Shown here one piece after another: positions 25,051-33,840 of a stretch of 64,000 bases of DNA (position 1 is the stretch's first letter; each line of letters opens with the position of its first letter). The notes under the pieces are model-generated. The model had not been told where the DNA came from and did not search any database. It saw only the letters and a list, made by a program, of their open reading frames with translations. Location of the stretch: positions 372,001 through 436,000 of the forward strand of contig CAZQSZ010000003.1 in assembly GCA_964596345.1 (NCBI GenBank), written 5' to 3'. Origin of the DNA: CADEDV01 sp964596345 (GTDB taxonomy: Bacteria > Bacteroidota > Bacteroidia > Chitinophagales > Chitinophagaceae). Both the position numbers and the translations under genes were made by a program.

Positions 25051-26985
25051 ATGATCAAGATTACACTTCCGGATGGTGCTGTCAGGGAATATGAAAAGGG
25101 AACGACTGCACTCGATATTGCAAAGTCCATTTCCGAAGGACTGGCCCGAAAAGTTCTTGCTGCCAGTGTGAACGGGCAGGTGTGGGATGCCACGAGACCT
25201 ATTCATGAAGATGCTACGTTCAAATTACTCACCTGGAATGATACAGATGGCAAAAATACATTCTGGCACTCTTCAGCCCATTTGATGGCAGAGGCCGTGG
25301 AATCCATGTACCCAGGCGTAAAATTCTGGGTTGGCCCGCCGGTAGAAAATGGGTTTTATTATGATATGGATCTTGGTGATAAGAAGATGACCGAAGAAGA
25401 CCTGCAGGTACTGGAAAAGAAAATGAACGAGCTGGCAAAGAAGAATAACCAGTATGTAAGAAAAGAAATTTCAAAAGCAGACGCAGTTCAATACTTCACC
25501 GAAAAAGGAGATGAATACAAACTTGACCTGCTGGGTAACCTGCAGGATGGGGAGATCACTTTTTATACACAGGGAGAATTCACCGACCTGTGCCGCGGGC
25601 CGCATATTCCTAATACCAGTTTTATCAAGGCAATTAAATTAATGAGTATTGCCGGTGCTTACTGGAAAGGAGATGAAAAGAATAAGCAACTGACAAGAGT
25701 TTATGGGGTGACTTTTCCTTCGCAAAAAGAACTGGATGAGCATTTAGCCATGCTGGAGGAAGCAAAGAAAAGGGATCACCGTAAACTAGGGAAAGAATTA
25801 GGCATTTACACCATGGACGACGATGTGGGTCCCGGGCTTATTTTGTGGATGCCCAATGGAACGGTTATTATCGAGGAATTAGAAAAACTGGCGAAAGAAA
25901 CGGAATTGGCTGCCGGCTATAAAAGGGTGGTGACACCGCATATTGCTAAGGAGAGTATGTACCTGACGAGCGGTCATCTTCCTTATTACGCAGACAGTAT
26001 GTTTCCACCCATGGAAATGGACGGGGAGAAATATTACCTGAAAGCGATGAACTGTCCGCATCACCATAAAATTTTTGATGCGGAACCGAAGAGTTACAGG
26101 GATATGCCTTATCGTATTGCTGAGTACGGCACCTGCTATCGTTATGAACAGAGCGGAGAATTATTCGGGCTGATGCGGGTGCGTTGTTTGCATATGAACG
26201 ATGCACATATCTATTGCACCAAAGAACAGTTTGCCCAGGAATTCAAAGCGGTGAATGATATGTACCTGAAGTATTTTAAAATATTCGGGATCGATAAATA
26301 TGTGATGCGGCTGAGTTTGCACGATCCTGAAAAACTGGGACAAAAATATGTGAACGAACCTGCACTCTGGCTGGAAACAGAAGACCTGGTAAGAAAGGTG
26401 TTGATCGAAACAGGGGTGCCTTTTGTGGAAGTAAAAGGCGAAGGGGCTTTTTACGGACCAAAGATCGATGTACAAATCTGGAGTGCGATTGGCCGTGAAT
26501 TTACCCTGGCCACCAACCAGGTGGATTTTGCGCAGTCCCGCAGCTTCAACCTCTCCTTTACCAACCAGAATAACGAACGGGAAATCCCGCTGATCATTCA
26601 CCGGGCACCGCTGGGCACCCATGAACGTTTCATCGGCTTCCTGCTGGAACACTATGCCGGTAAACTGCCGCTGTGGCTGGCACCGGTACAGGTAAAAGTG
26701 CTCCCGATCAGCGACAAGTTTATCGACTATGCAAAATCTGTATCGGATAAACTGAAAAAAGCTGATATTCGTGCAGAGGTAGATGACAGAAATGAGAAGA
26801 TCGGTAAAAAGATCCGTGATACCGAACTGATGAAAGTACCTTACATGCTGGTGGTGGGAGAGAAGGAAATGAATGAAAATAAAGTGGCAGTAAGGAGACA
26901 GGGGAAGGGTGACCTGGGAGTAAAATCAGTTGACGAGTTTTTAGCTGAGGCGATAGATGAGATTAAAGAAAGAAAATCAGAGTAA
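25051..26985 (+). CDS. thrS: threonine--tRNA ligase
   Basis: Charges tRNA-Thr. The 644-aa class II synthetase has the TGS domain (about 1-62), the editing domain with HSSAHLMAEAV and DLCRGPHI, the class II core with EYGTCYRYEQSGELFGLMRV (motif 2) and the motif 3 string LIHRAPLGTHERFIGFLLEH, and the anticodon-binding domain that starts LPLWLAPVQVKVLP. The catalytic zinc is expected on Cys335 (AMNCPHH) and two histidines, all present. It is followed by infC as in many bacteria. Confidence 0.97.
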   Translation: MIKITLPDGAVREYEKGTTALDIAKSISEGLARKVLAASVNGQVWDATRPIHEDATFKLLTWNDTDGKNTFWHSSAHLMAEAVESMYPGVKFWVGPPVENGFYYDMDLGDKKMTEEDLQVLEKKMNELAKKNNQYVRKEISKADAVQYFTEKGDEYKLDLLGNLQDGEITFYTQGEFTDLCRGPHIPNTSFIKAIKLMSIAGAYWKGDEKNKQLTRVYGVTFPSQKELDEHLAMLEEAKKRDHRKLGKELGIYTMDDDVGPGLILWMPNGTVIIEELEKLAKETELAAGYKRVVTPHIAKESMYLTSGHLPYYADSMFPPMEMDGEKYYLKAMNCPHHHKIFDAEPKSYRDMPYRIAEYGTCYRYEQSGELFGLMRVRCLHMNDAHIYCTKEQFAQEFKAVNDMYLKYFKIFGIDKYVMRLSLHDPEKLGQKYVNEPALWLETEDLVRKVLIETGVPFVEVKGEGAFYGPKIDVQIWSAIGREFTLATNQVDFAQSRSFNLSFTNQNNEREIPLIIHRAPLGTHERFIGFLLEHYAGKLPLWLAPVQVKVLPISDKFIDYAKSVSDKLKKADIRAEVDDRNEKIGKKIRDTELMKVPYMLVVGEKEMNENKVAVRRQGKGDLGVKSVDEFLAEAIDEIKERKSE

Positions 26986-27071
26986 ATAATTTTTCCTCAA
27001 TCCTGGTGAGGATTTTATAAAAACGAAAATTGCTCTCCTGCAGGGGTTGAGGGCTTAACTAAAAATAATAA

Positions 27072-27707
27072 ATGGCAGTACCACAAAAACCCGGCGGCGG
27101 GTTCAACAGGCCACCCGGCGGCGGAGGTTTTAAACCCGGCGGTGGCGGATTCAACAAAGGTGGATTCAGGGGAAGATTTGTTCCCCGTAAAGAAGCAGAA
27201 CACCGTATCAATCATTTTATCCGTGTGCCGCAGGTGCGGCTGGTTGGTGAAAATGTGGAAGTAGGTATCTACAACACACAGGATGCATTGAAGATGGCAC
27301 AGGAACAGGGATTAGACCTGGTGGAAATCTCTCCTACGGTTGATCCGCCGGTTTGCAAGATCATTGATTACAACAAATTCCTCTACGATAAGAAGAAGAA
27401 AGAAAAAGAGATGAAGGCTAAAAGCAAAGTCTCTGAGGTGAAGGAGATCCGGTTTACCCCGAACACGGATGATCATGATTTTGACTTCAAAGCCAAACAT
27501 GCGATCGAATTTTTGAAAGATGGTAATAAAGTGAAAGCATATGTGCAGTTCAAAGGCCGTGCGATCCAGTTCCAGGACCGGGGACAATTGTTGCTGCTGA
27601 AGTTTGCGGAAAGACTGGCAGAAACAGGTGTGCTGGAAAGTATGCCGAAGATGGAAGGCCGGAGAATGCTGGCCATGTTTGCACCGAAGGGTAAGAAGAA
27701 ATCCTAA
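27072..27707 (+). CDS. infC: translation initiation factor IF-3
   Basis: IF-3 binds the 30S subunit and checks start-codon pairing. The 211-aa protein has the two-domain plan: N-domain HRINHFIRVPQVRLVGENVE and QEQGLDLVEISPTVDPPVCK, a Lys/Glu-rich linker helix, then C-domain KEIRFTPNTDDHDFDFK. About 35 extra residues at the N-terminus are Gly/Pro/Phe-rich (repeats like GGGFKPGGGGF), which is longer than usual. It starts with ATG rather than the AUU used for IF-3 autoregulation in E. coli. It is followed by its own terminator, so the usual rpmI-rplT pair is not in its transcript. Confidence 0.96.
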   Translation: MAVPQKPGGGFNRPPGGGGFKPGGGGFNKGGFRGRFVPRKEAEHRINHFIRVPQVRLVGENVEVGIYNTQDALKMAQEQGLDLVEISPTVDPPVCKIIDYNKFLYDKKKKEKEMKAKSKVSEVKEIRFTPNTDDHDFDFKAKHAIEFLKDGNKVKAYVQFKGRAIQFQDRGQLLLLKFAERLAETGVLESMPKMEGRRMLAMFAPKGKKKS

Positions 27708-27728
27708 ATACATAAAGTAATTATTGCA

Positions 27729-27753
27729 AGCCACCCAGCCGGGTGGCTTTTTA
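27729..27753 (+). terminator. intrinsic terminator after infC
   Basis: The stem AGCCACCC (27729-27736) / GGGTGGCT (27741-27748) with a 4-base loop is followed by a T-run. Confidence 0.88.
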
Positions 27754-27848
27754 ATGTAAAGGAGAATGAAGATTAAAAAGAGCCGGTGAAATTTTTTCTT
27801 ACCGGTTTATACGGCTATTTTGGGTTATTATTTATCAAACAAACCAGT

Positions 27849-28310
27849 ATGAAAAAGATTGTATACCTGCTGCCCGTAGTAGTTGTAATAATAAGTATTG
27901 CTTCCTGCTCAACAGCTGATCAGAAAGTGCCTCAAATGGCCACTGATTTCTGTAATTGCTTTTCAACAATGGAACGGGAACTGAGTGAATCAACAAAAAA
28001 TATTGTTGCAAAGGCATCTCTTGCCGAAAATCCGGAACTGTCGATTCAAAATGCAGTACTGGCATTAAACGAAGAAGAACAGGTAACTATAGCCGGGGAG
28101 ATGGAAAGTTTTAGCCAAATGGATGATGAAAATTCAGAAGTTGGTAAATGTATCAAGAACGTGGAAAAGAAATACGATAAGGCCTATACTTTTAACCAGG
28201 ATAAATTTGCTCAAAAAGTGATCAAAGAGCTTGAGTCCAGGCAAGGTTGCAGCTTTACTGCTTCATTGCTTAAACTCGGATTGAAAATGGAAGGTAAATC
28301 CAGCAAATAA
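27849..28310 (+). CDS. small lipoprotein of unknown function
   Basis: The 153-aa product starts at ATG 27849, opening a lipoprotein signal (LLPVVVVIISIASC, lipobox Cys). The mature part is helical and acidic, with Cys residues at FCNCFSTMEREL, VGKCIKNVEKK and RQGCSFTASLL, suggesting disulfides in the periplasm. I recognise no family. It lies between the infC terminator and a terminator of its own, and so forms a separate unit inside the translation cluster. Confidence 0.65.
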   Translation: MKKIVYLLPVVVVIISIASCSTADQKVPQMATDFCNCFSTMERELSESTKNIVAKASLAENPELSIQNAVLALNEEEQVTIAGEMESFSQMDDENSEVGKCIKNVEKKYDKAYTFNQDKFAQKVIKELESRQGCSFTASLLKLGLKMEGKSSK

Positions 28311-28329
28311 ACAGATGTTACAGCAGCAG

Positions 28330-28360
28330 CCCGGCTTTGTTTAAGCCGGGTTATTTTTTT
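28330..28360 (+). terminator. intrinsic terminator after the lipoprotein
   Basis: The stem CCCGGCTT (28330-28337) / AAGCCGGG (28343-28350) is followed by TTATTTTTTT. Confidence 0.88.
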
Positions 28361-28456
28361 TACGGGGTAAATTCAACCGCTGGTATAAAATCTCCCGCGA
28401 TTCCATGTTTAACCATTGCATTCCGTATATTGGGCACTTATTAAATCACCAAATTG

Positions 28457-31015
28457 ATGTTTATGCGTTCACTCTTCAACCGATTGGGATTGACGGTGCT
28501 GGCTTCCACCATTTACCTGGCGGCCGCAGCGCAAGCCCCGATTGTCCGTGATACTACAAGAGGCCCTATGAGTGGTCCCGGAGGTATCCGCCCTTCTTCC
28601 AATGGCCCAAAGCCTTATAAAGAAGTAATTACCGATAAAACCAAAACTGACGAAGGCCTTTTTAAAGTGCACAAGATTGAGGATAAATATTTTATTGAAA
28701 TTCCTGATGTATTACTGGGCCGTGATGTACTGGTAGTAAACAGGATATCCAAAGCAGCCGCAGGAATGAGAAGCGGTTTTTTTGGTTATGCCGGTGACCA
28801 GATCGGTCAGAACGTAATTCGTTTCGAGAAAGGGCCCAATAACAAAGTATTCCTGAAGAATATTTCCTATGCGGAATATGCGAAGGATTCAACATCGCCG
28901 ATGTTTGCTGCTGTAAGGAATTCGAACATCCAGCCTATTTCTGCCTCTTTTGATATCAAAGCTTTTTCGAAAGACTCAACCGGGTCTGTTCTTGAAATAA
29001 CTGATTATATCAATGGCGATAATGATATTCTTTTCTTCAATACTTCATTGAAAAGTTCTCAGCGTATCGGCATGTTGCAGGGTGATAAATCATATATCGT
29101 TGGCGTAAGCTCTTACCCGATCAATATTGAAATTAAAACAGTAAAGACCTATTCAAGAACACCCGCTGCTCCAAGCGGTATACCCGGGCTGACCGTTGGT
29201 GCACCAGGTGGTACCGGTAATATCACTGTTGAATTAAACAGTTCACTGGTATTGTTACCTAAAGAACCTATGCAGTCAAGATACTTCGATCCCCGTGTCG
29301 GATATTTCGCTGTTGGGTATACAGATTTTGACCTGAATCCACAGGGTGTAAAGTCGATCGCAATGGTTAAACGCTGGAGACTGGAACCTAAGGAGGAGGA
29401 CCTGGAAAAATATAAGAGAGGAGAGCTGGTAGAGCCAAAGAAGCCGATCATATTTTATATAGATCCGGCTACCCCGAAAAAATGGGTGCCTTATCTGGTC
29501 CAGGGTGTAAATGACTGGCAGAAGGCATTTGAAAAAGCCGGGTTTAAAAATGCGATCCTTGCTAAAGAAGCACCTTCTAAAACCGAGAACCCCGAATGGA
29601 GCCTGGAAGATGCCCGCTACTCTGCCATTGTTTATAAACCCTCTGATGTACCTAATGCCAGCGGCCCCAGCGTAGCCGATCCCCGCAGTGGTGAGATCAT
29701 GGAAAGCCATATCAACTGGTATCATAATGTAATGGAGTTGTTGCGCAACTGGTATTTTGTTCAAACGGCTGCCGTTGATCCCCGTGCCCGCAAAATGGTA
29801 TTTGATGACGAACTGATGGGACAACTGATCCGTTTTGTTTCTTCGCATGAAGTGGGACATACGTTAGGTCTTCGTCATAATTATGGGTCCAGTTCTTCTG
29901 TGCCGGTTGAAAAACTGCGTGATAAAGCATGGGTGGAAGCCAATGGTCATACCCCGTCGATCATGGATTATGCCCGGTTTAATTATGTGGCGCAGCCGGA
30001 AGATAATATCAGTGATAAAGGGTTGTATCCACGCATTGGTGATTATGATAACTGGGCAATTGATTGGGGATACCGGTTATTTCCACAGTATAAAAATGCT
30101 GAAGATGAAAAAGGGTATTTGAATAAATGGGTGATCGAAAAATTAAAAGATAAGCGTCTTTGGTTCGGTACAGAGACAAATCCTGATGACCCCCGTTCCC
30201 AAAGTGAGCAGGTAGGTGATGATGCGATGAAAGGAAGCATGTATGGTATCAAAAACCTTCAACGCATTTTGCCTAACCTGGTAGAATGGACAAAAGAGCC
30301 GAATGAGAATTATAGCAATCTCAGGGATATGTATGGGGAGATAACCGGGCAGCTCGGCCGTTATATGGGTCATGTGGCTAAGTATGTGGGAGGTGTCATG
30401 GAAACACCGAAAATGGTGGAAGAGGCCGGACCTGTTTATGAAGTGGTTGCAGCAACCAAACAAAAAGAGGCCGTTGAGTTTTTGAATAAACAGTTATTTG
30501 CTACCCCATCATGGCTGATCAACCAGGAGATATTCAGCCGGACAGGGTTGAGTGGATTGACAACCATCGGCAACCTGCAGGATAATATGCTGAACCGGTT
30601 GTTAAGCACCCGGACTTTAGGTAAATTAATTGATGCTGAAGCAGCCCAGGGTAGCGGAGCATATCAAATCACCGAGTTACTCAGCGATCTGAAGAAAGGA
30701 ATCTGGAGTGAACTCGCTGGTCGTAAGACCATTGATGTTTATCGCAGGGGGCTTCAAAAATCGTATGTAAATATCATGACTAACCTCGTAGCTCCTGTAA
30801 AAGCAAGCGGCCCGGATCCATTAGCGGCCTTGTTTGGAATCAGCAGTGGGAGCAGTACTGATAAGTCGGATATTAAGAGTGTGGTAAGGGCTCATCTGGC
30901 GAGTCTAAGAGCTGAGATAGTTGCGGCTGCGGTCGGCACTTCCGATGCGATGAGTAAGTACCATCTCCAGGATGTTGCAAAGAGAATTGATAATGCATTG
31001 AATCCGAAAGACTAA
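28457..31015 (+). CDS. secreted zinc metalloprotease (DUF5118-DUF5117-Met-zincin)
   Basis: The 852-aa product starts at ATG 28457 or 28463, opening a signal peptide that ends near AAAAQAP. The order is a DUF5118-like N-region (about 45-95), a DUF5117-like domain (about 100-290) and a Met-zincin (DUF4953) protease domain. The zinc-binding site reads HEVGHTLGLRH, with ligands His464, His468 and His474 and catalytic Glu465; the Met-turn is probably in SIMDYARFNYV. Family members are extracellular or periplasmic proteases of Bacteroidota. Its substrate is unknown. It sits between infC and rpmI. Confidence 0.9.
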   Translation: MFMRSLFNRLGLTVLASTIYLAAAAQAPIVRDTTRGPMSGPGGIRPSSNGPKPYKEVITDKTKTDEGLFKVHKIEDKYFIEIPDVLLGRDVLVVNRISKAAAGMRSGFFGYAGDQIGQNVIRFEKGPNNKVFLKNISYAEYAKDSTSPMFAAVRNSNIQPISASFDIKAFSKDSTGSVLEITDYINGDNDILFFNTSLKSSQRIGMLQGDKSYIVGVSSYPINIEIKTVKTYSRTPAAPSGIPGLTVGAPGGTGNITVELNSSLVLLPKEPMQSRYFDPRVGYFAVGYTDFDLNPQGVKSIAMVKRWRLEPKEEDLEKYKRGELVEPKKPIIFYIDPATPKKWVPYLVQGVNDWQKAFEKAGFKNAILAKEAPSKTENPEWSLEDARYSAIVYKPSDVPNASGPSVADPRSGEIMESHINWYHNVMELLRNWYFVQTAAVDPRARKMVFDDELMGQLIRFVSSHEVGHTLGLRHNYGSSSSVPVEKLRDKAWVEANGHTPSIMDYARFNYVAQPEDNISDKGLYPRIGDYDNWAIDWGYRLFPQYKNAEDEKGYLNKWVIEKLKDKRLWFGTETNPDDPRSQSEQVGDDAMKGSMYGIKNLQRILPNLVEWTKEPNENYSNLRDMYGEITGQLGRYMGHVAKYVGGVMETPKMVEEAGPVYEVVAATKQKEAVEFLNKQLFATPSWLINQEIFSRTGLSGLTTIGNLQDNMLNRLLSTRTLGKLIDAEAAQGSGAYQITELLSDLKKGIWSELAGRKTIDVYRRGLQKSYVNIMTNLVAPVKASGPDPLAALFGISSGSSTDKSDIKSVVRAHLASLRAEIVAAAVGTSDAMSKYHLQDVAKRIDNALNPKD

Positions 31016-31042
31016 GCAGGTTTATATCCAATGAATACGAAG

Positions 31043-31076
31043 AGCAGGGTGGCCTTAAAAGCACCCTGCTTTTATT
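31043..31076 (+). terminator. intrinsic terminator after the metalloprotease
   Basis: The stem AGCAGGGTG (31043-31051) / CACCCTGCT (31062-31070) is followed by TTTATTTT. Confidence 0.88.
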
Positions 31077-31087
31077 TTCTCAGCCCC

Positions 31088-31118
31088 TTTGCAGGTAAGG
31101 GTTTCAGCCCTATCTTTG
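31088..31118 (+). promoter_or_regulatory. promoter of rpmI-rplT with -33 and -7 elements
   Basis: TTTG at 31088-31091 and TATCTTTG at 31111-31118 match both Bacteroidota promoter elements with 19 bases between them. Because of it, rpmI-rplT can be transcribed independently of thrS-infC. Confidence 0.85.
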
Positions 31119-31122
31119 CACT

Positions 31123-31203
31123 CCGTTTGAAAAAACGGTAGTTCTTCAACAGAACAGATTACCTGAAGAGGTTCGACAAAGGTCCCCCGGTGGGGAATGC
31201 CTC
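31123..31203 (+). promoter_or_regulatory. structured 5' leader of rpmI-rplT, candidate L20 autoregulatory element
   Basis: The 109-nt leader contains a CCGTTT-GAAA-AAACGG hairpin with a GNRA loop (31123-31138), a GTTCT/AGAAC hairpin (31141-31155), and a GAGG/CCTC pair (31168-31171 with 31200-31203) enclosing a CCCC-CGGT-GGGG hairpin (31184-31195). Ribosomal protein L20 represses its own operon through leader RNA in other bacteria; that this leader does the same is an inference. Confidence 0.55.
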
Positions 31204-31231
31204 AAGGGTGTAATATTTAATACTGGGTAAA

Positions 31232-31429
31232 ATGCCTAAAGTAAAAACAAATTCCAGCGCCAAAAAACGCTTTAAAGTGACGGCGACCGGGAAAATCATG
31301 CACCAAAAGAGTTTCAAGCGTCACATCCTGACCAAGAAATCCAAAAAACGTAAACGTAACATGAGAATGGACGGAACAGTGGCAAAATCACATGTTGATT
31401 TTGTAAAACGCCTGTTGCGCCTGAAGTAA
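31232..31429 (+). CDS. rpmI: ribosomal protein bL35
   Basis: The 65-aa, highly basic protein starts MPKVKTNSSAKKRFKVTATG and contains HQKSFKRHILTKKSKKRKRN, the standard bL35 sequence. It is the first gene of the rpmI-rplT unit, 73 bases before rplT, behind a structured leader. Confidence 0.97.
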   Translation: MPKVKTNSSAKKRFKVTATGKIMHQKSFKRHILTKKSKKRKRNMRMDGTVAKSHVDFVKRLLRLK

Positions 31430-31502
31430 GATGTCAATAAGCTGACTACCGGCTTCAGATTTCTTTAATAAACTCAACTTTTAATTTTAAACTCTTTCAG
31501 AT

Positions 31503-31847
31503 ATGCCTCGTTCAAAAAATGCTGTAGCTTCTAAAGCACGCCGCAAAAAAATATTAAAACAAGCCAAAGGCTTCTATGGCAAACGTAAAAATGTATTAAC
31601 GGTTGCCAAGAACGTAGTGGAAAAAGGGATGACCTACATGTTTGTAGGCCGTAAACTGAAGAAAAGAGAATATCGTTCCCTTTGGATTGCCCGTATCAAT
31701 GCGGCCGTTCGTGCAGAAGGAATGACTTACTCCGAATTCATCAACAAATTACAGAAGAAAGGAATTGAACTTGACCGAAAAGTGCTGGCCGACCTGGCTA
31801 TGAACAACCCGGAAACGTTTAAGAACCTGGTTGCTTCGGTGAAGTAA
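31503..31847 (+). CDS. rplT: ribosomal protein bL20
   Basis: The 114-aa basic protein has the usual bL20 features: long basic N-terminal helix (SKARRKKILKQAKGFYGKRK), then RKLKKREYRSLWIARINAAV and SEFINKLQKKGIELDRKVLA. bL20 binds 23S rRNA early in assembly and represses its own operon in other bacteria. A strong terminator follows. Confidence 0.98.
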   Translation: MPRSKNAVASKARRKKILKQAKGFYGKRKNVLTVAKNVVEKGMTYMFVGRKLKKREYRSLWIARINAAVRAEGMTYSEFINKLQKKGIELDRKVLADLAMNNPETFKNLVASVK

Positions 31848-31867
31848 TTGAATATAACCCTGAGCTA

Positions 31868-31896
31868 AAAGCCCTGCTGCATAAGCGGGGCTTTTT
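31868..31896 (+). terminator. intrinsic terminator after rplT
   Basis: The stem AAAGCCCTGC (31868-31877) / GCGGGGCTTT (31885-31894), with one wobble, is followed by TT. Confidence 0.85.
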
Positions 31897-31981
31897 GTTG
31901 CCTGCCCAGAGATCTGGAAAACAGGCAGTGGCAGCTTGCTGAGTCTGATTAATTTTTTGCCCGGTAATTTTCACAATCGTA

Positions 31982-31989
31982 TACATTTG
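31982..31989 (+). promoter_or_regulatory. TAnnTTTG promoter of the arginine-decarboxylase-like gene
   Basis: Exact match TACATTTG with a TTTG -33 candidate at 31956-31959 (22 bases apart); 44 bases before the ATG. Confidence 0.75.
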
Positions 31990-32032
31990 TAGCCTTAAAA
32001 AGCTTATCTAACCCAATCCACTCTTACTGTCA

Positions 32033-33439
32033 ATGACGAATTCCTACCACGACCTGGTAAAACAAACATTCAACTTTCCACAGGAAGGATTGAACGTAAA
32101 CGATGAAGGCTATCTTCATTTTAACGGGCTTGATCTGAAAGCACTGATCGATAAGTACGGTACCCCCATGAAAATGACCTACCTGCCCAAGATCGGGATG
32201 CAGATCAAGAAGGCAAAGACCATGTTTGCCAATGCTTTCAAAAAACATAAATATGAAGGGAAGTATCATTATTGTTATTGTACCAAGAGTTCGCATTTTT
32301 CATTTGTAGTGGAAGAAGCACTGAAGCATGATATTCACCTGGAGACTTCTTATGCCTATGATATCGAGATCATCAAAAAACTCTACGAAAAAAAGAAGAT
32401 CACCAAGGATATTCATATTGTTTGTAACGGATACAAAGAGAAGAGTTATACGCGGAGAATTGCCAACCTGCTTAATTCAGGTTTCAACAATGTAATACCC
32501 GTTCTGGATAACAAGGATGAACTTAAGGAGTATGCAAAAACCGTGAAAGGGCCATTTAAATTAGGAATCAGGGTGGCTGCGGAAGAAGAGCCCAATTTCC
32601 CTTTTTATACTTCCCGCCTGGGTATCCGTTCAAAAGATATCCTTGAATTTTATGTAGACAGGATTGAAGGATATGAAAGTAAGTTCCAGCTGAAGATGCT
32701 TCATATTTTCCTGAACAAGGGGATCAAAGATGATATTTACTACTGGAGTGAGCTGAATAAGATCATCAACCTCTATTGTCAGTTGAAAAAGATATGTCCC
32801 GAACTGGACTCTATCAATATTGGCGGTGGTTTCCCGATCAAGCACTCACTGGGTTTTGAATATGATTACCAGTTCATGATTAATGAGATCGTCGGAAACA
32901 TCAAATCGGCTTGCAAAAAAGCCAAAGTGCCGATGCCGAATATCTTCACTGAGTTTGGCAGCTACACGGTGGGAGAGAGTATGGCGCATATCTACAGTGT
33001 GATCGGCGAAAAAGTGCAGAACGACAGGGAGACCTGGTATATGATCGACTCTTCATTTATCACCACGCTACCAGACACCTGGGGTATTGGTGAGAAATTC
33101 CTGATGCTGCCGGTCAACAAATGGGATTCCGACTATCAACGGGTTGTATTAGGAGGCATTACCTGCGACAGTCATGACTATTATGATTCAGAAGAACATA
33201 TCAATGAAGTGTTCCTCCCCAAGATCAATGGAGGAAATGAACCTTTATATGTAGGCTTTTTTCATACCGGTGCTTACCAGGACCAGATCAGCGGGTATGG
33301 AGGGATCAAGCATTGTCTTATTCCTTCGCCCAAACATGTGATCGTTGGCTATGATAAGAATGGTAAACTGACAGATTGGTTATACGCCAAGCAGCAAACA
33401 GCGCAAAGTATGTTGAAGATATTGGGATACATGAAATAA
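32033..33439 (+). CDS. PLP-dependent decarboxylase, arginine-decarboxylase type
   Basis: The 468-aa fold-type III PLP enzyme is of the short form that Bacteroidota annotations call arginine decarboxylase. The PLP lysine is probably in YHYCYCTKSSHF, the phosphate loop is SINIGGGFPIKHS, and the C-terminal catalytic Cys-Asp pair is in ITCDSHDYYDSEEH. Arginine decarboxylase makes agmatine for polyamine synthesis. Substrate choice within the fold-III family (arginine, lysine, carboxynorspermidine) cannot be settled by eye. It has its own promoter. Confidence 0.75.
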   Translation: MTNSYHDLVKQTFNFPQEGLNVNDEGYLHFNGLDLKALIDKYGTPMKMTYLPKIGMQIKKAKTMFANAFKKHKYEGKYHYCYCTKSSHFSFVVEEALKHDIHLETSYAYDIEIIKKLYEKKKITKDIHIVCNGYKEKSYTRRIANLLNSGFNNVIPVLDNKDELKEYAKTVKGPFKLGIRVAAEEEPNFPFYTSRLGIRSKDILEFYVDRIEGYESKFQLKMLHIFLNKGIKDDIYYWSELNKIINLYCQLKKICPELDSINIGGGFPIKHSLGFEYDYQFMINEIVGNIKSACKKAKVPMPNIFTEFGSYTVGESMAHIYSVIGEKVQNDRETWYMIDSSFITTLPDTWGIGEKFLMLPVNKWDSDYQRVVLGGITCDSHDYYDSEEHINEVFLPKINGGNEPLYVGFFHTGAYQDQISGYGGIKHCLIPSPKHVIVGYDKNGKLTDWLYAKQQTAQSMLKILGYMK

Positions 33440-33452
33440 GTTTTCACAAAAA

Positions 33453-33508
33453 GAATTGGGAATTAGTAATGTTATTCTGCTAATTCCCAATTCCTGATTA
33501 CTCAATAC
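33453..33508. repeat. period-7 array with 13-bp perfect inverted repeat
   Basis: The stem AATTGGGAATTAG (33454-33466) / CTAATTCCCAATT (33480-33492) has a 13-base loop. Read in sevens from 33453, units keep AAT or ATT at fixed positions for eight units (33453, 33460, 33467, 33474, 33481, 33488, 33495, 33502). The last unit overlaps the stop codon of the minus-strand lipoprotein gene (33502-33504). It may terminate both convergent genes. Confidence 0.7.
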
Positions 33509-33837
33509 TTTCCTCTCTTGCTGTACTTCTTACCGAAACGTTTCCATTCCCTGTATTCATAATTACTGTACCGAACTTTTTTTACCTGGGCTTTATCCAG
33601 GTAAAACCTGTTGTCGTAGCCCTGCCAGTACACAAATCCCTGCGGACTCCGGTGAAAGAAACGGCCATCGGGATTGCGGCTCATGGTAAAGCCGGGGCTT
33701 GGGTTAAGGATCAGGGAAACATGCGAATTGTAACGGGCCTGGGGTTGGTTGTAGTATTCACGGCCGGAACTGCAACTGGCAGCACTTCCAATCACGACCA
33801 TCAATACTACCGCTTGTAGAATTTTTATCATTTTCAT
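33502..33837 (-). CDS. small Tyr/Arg-rich lipoprotein
   Basis: The 111-aa product has a lipoprotein signal (VVLMVVIGSAASC). The mature part is rich in Tyr, Arg and Lys (REYYNQPQARYNSH, FFHRSPQGFVYWQGYDNRFY) and ends in a very basic tail (KRFGKKYSKRGKY). No family recognised; periplasmic location is inferred. It is divergent from the next gene, with 61 bases between them. Confidence 0.7.
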   Translation of the reverse strand: MKMIKILQAVVLMVVIGSAASCSSGREYYNQPQARYNSHVSLILNPSPGFTMSRNPDGRFFHRSPQGFVYWQGYDNRFYLDKAQVKKVRYSNYEYREWKRFGKKYSKRGKY

Positions 33838-33840
33838 GAT

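Noticed and set aside
28457..31015. Possibility that the metalloprotease is a phage or mobile cargo insert in the infC-rplT cluster
   Set aside because: No integrase, inverted ends, target duplication or composition change is visible around it.
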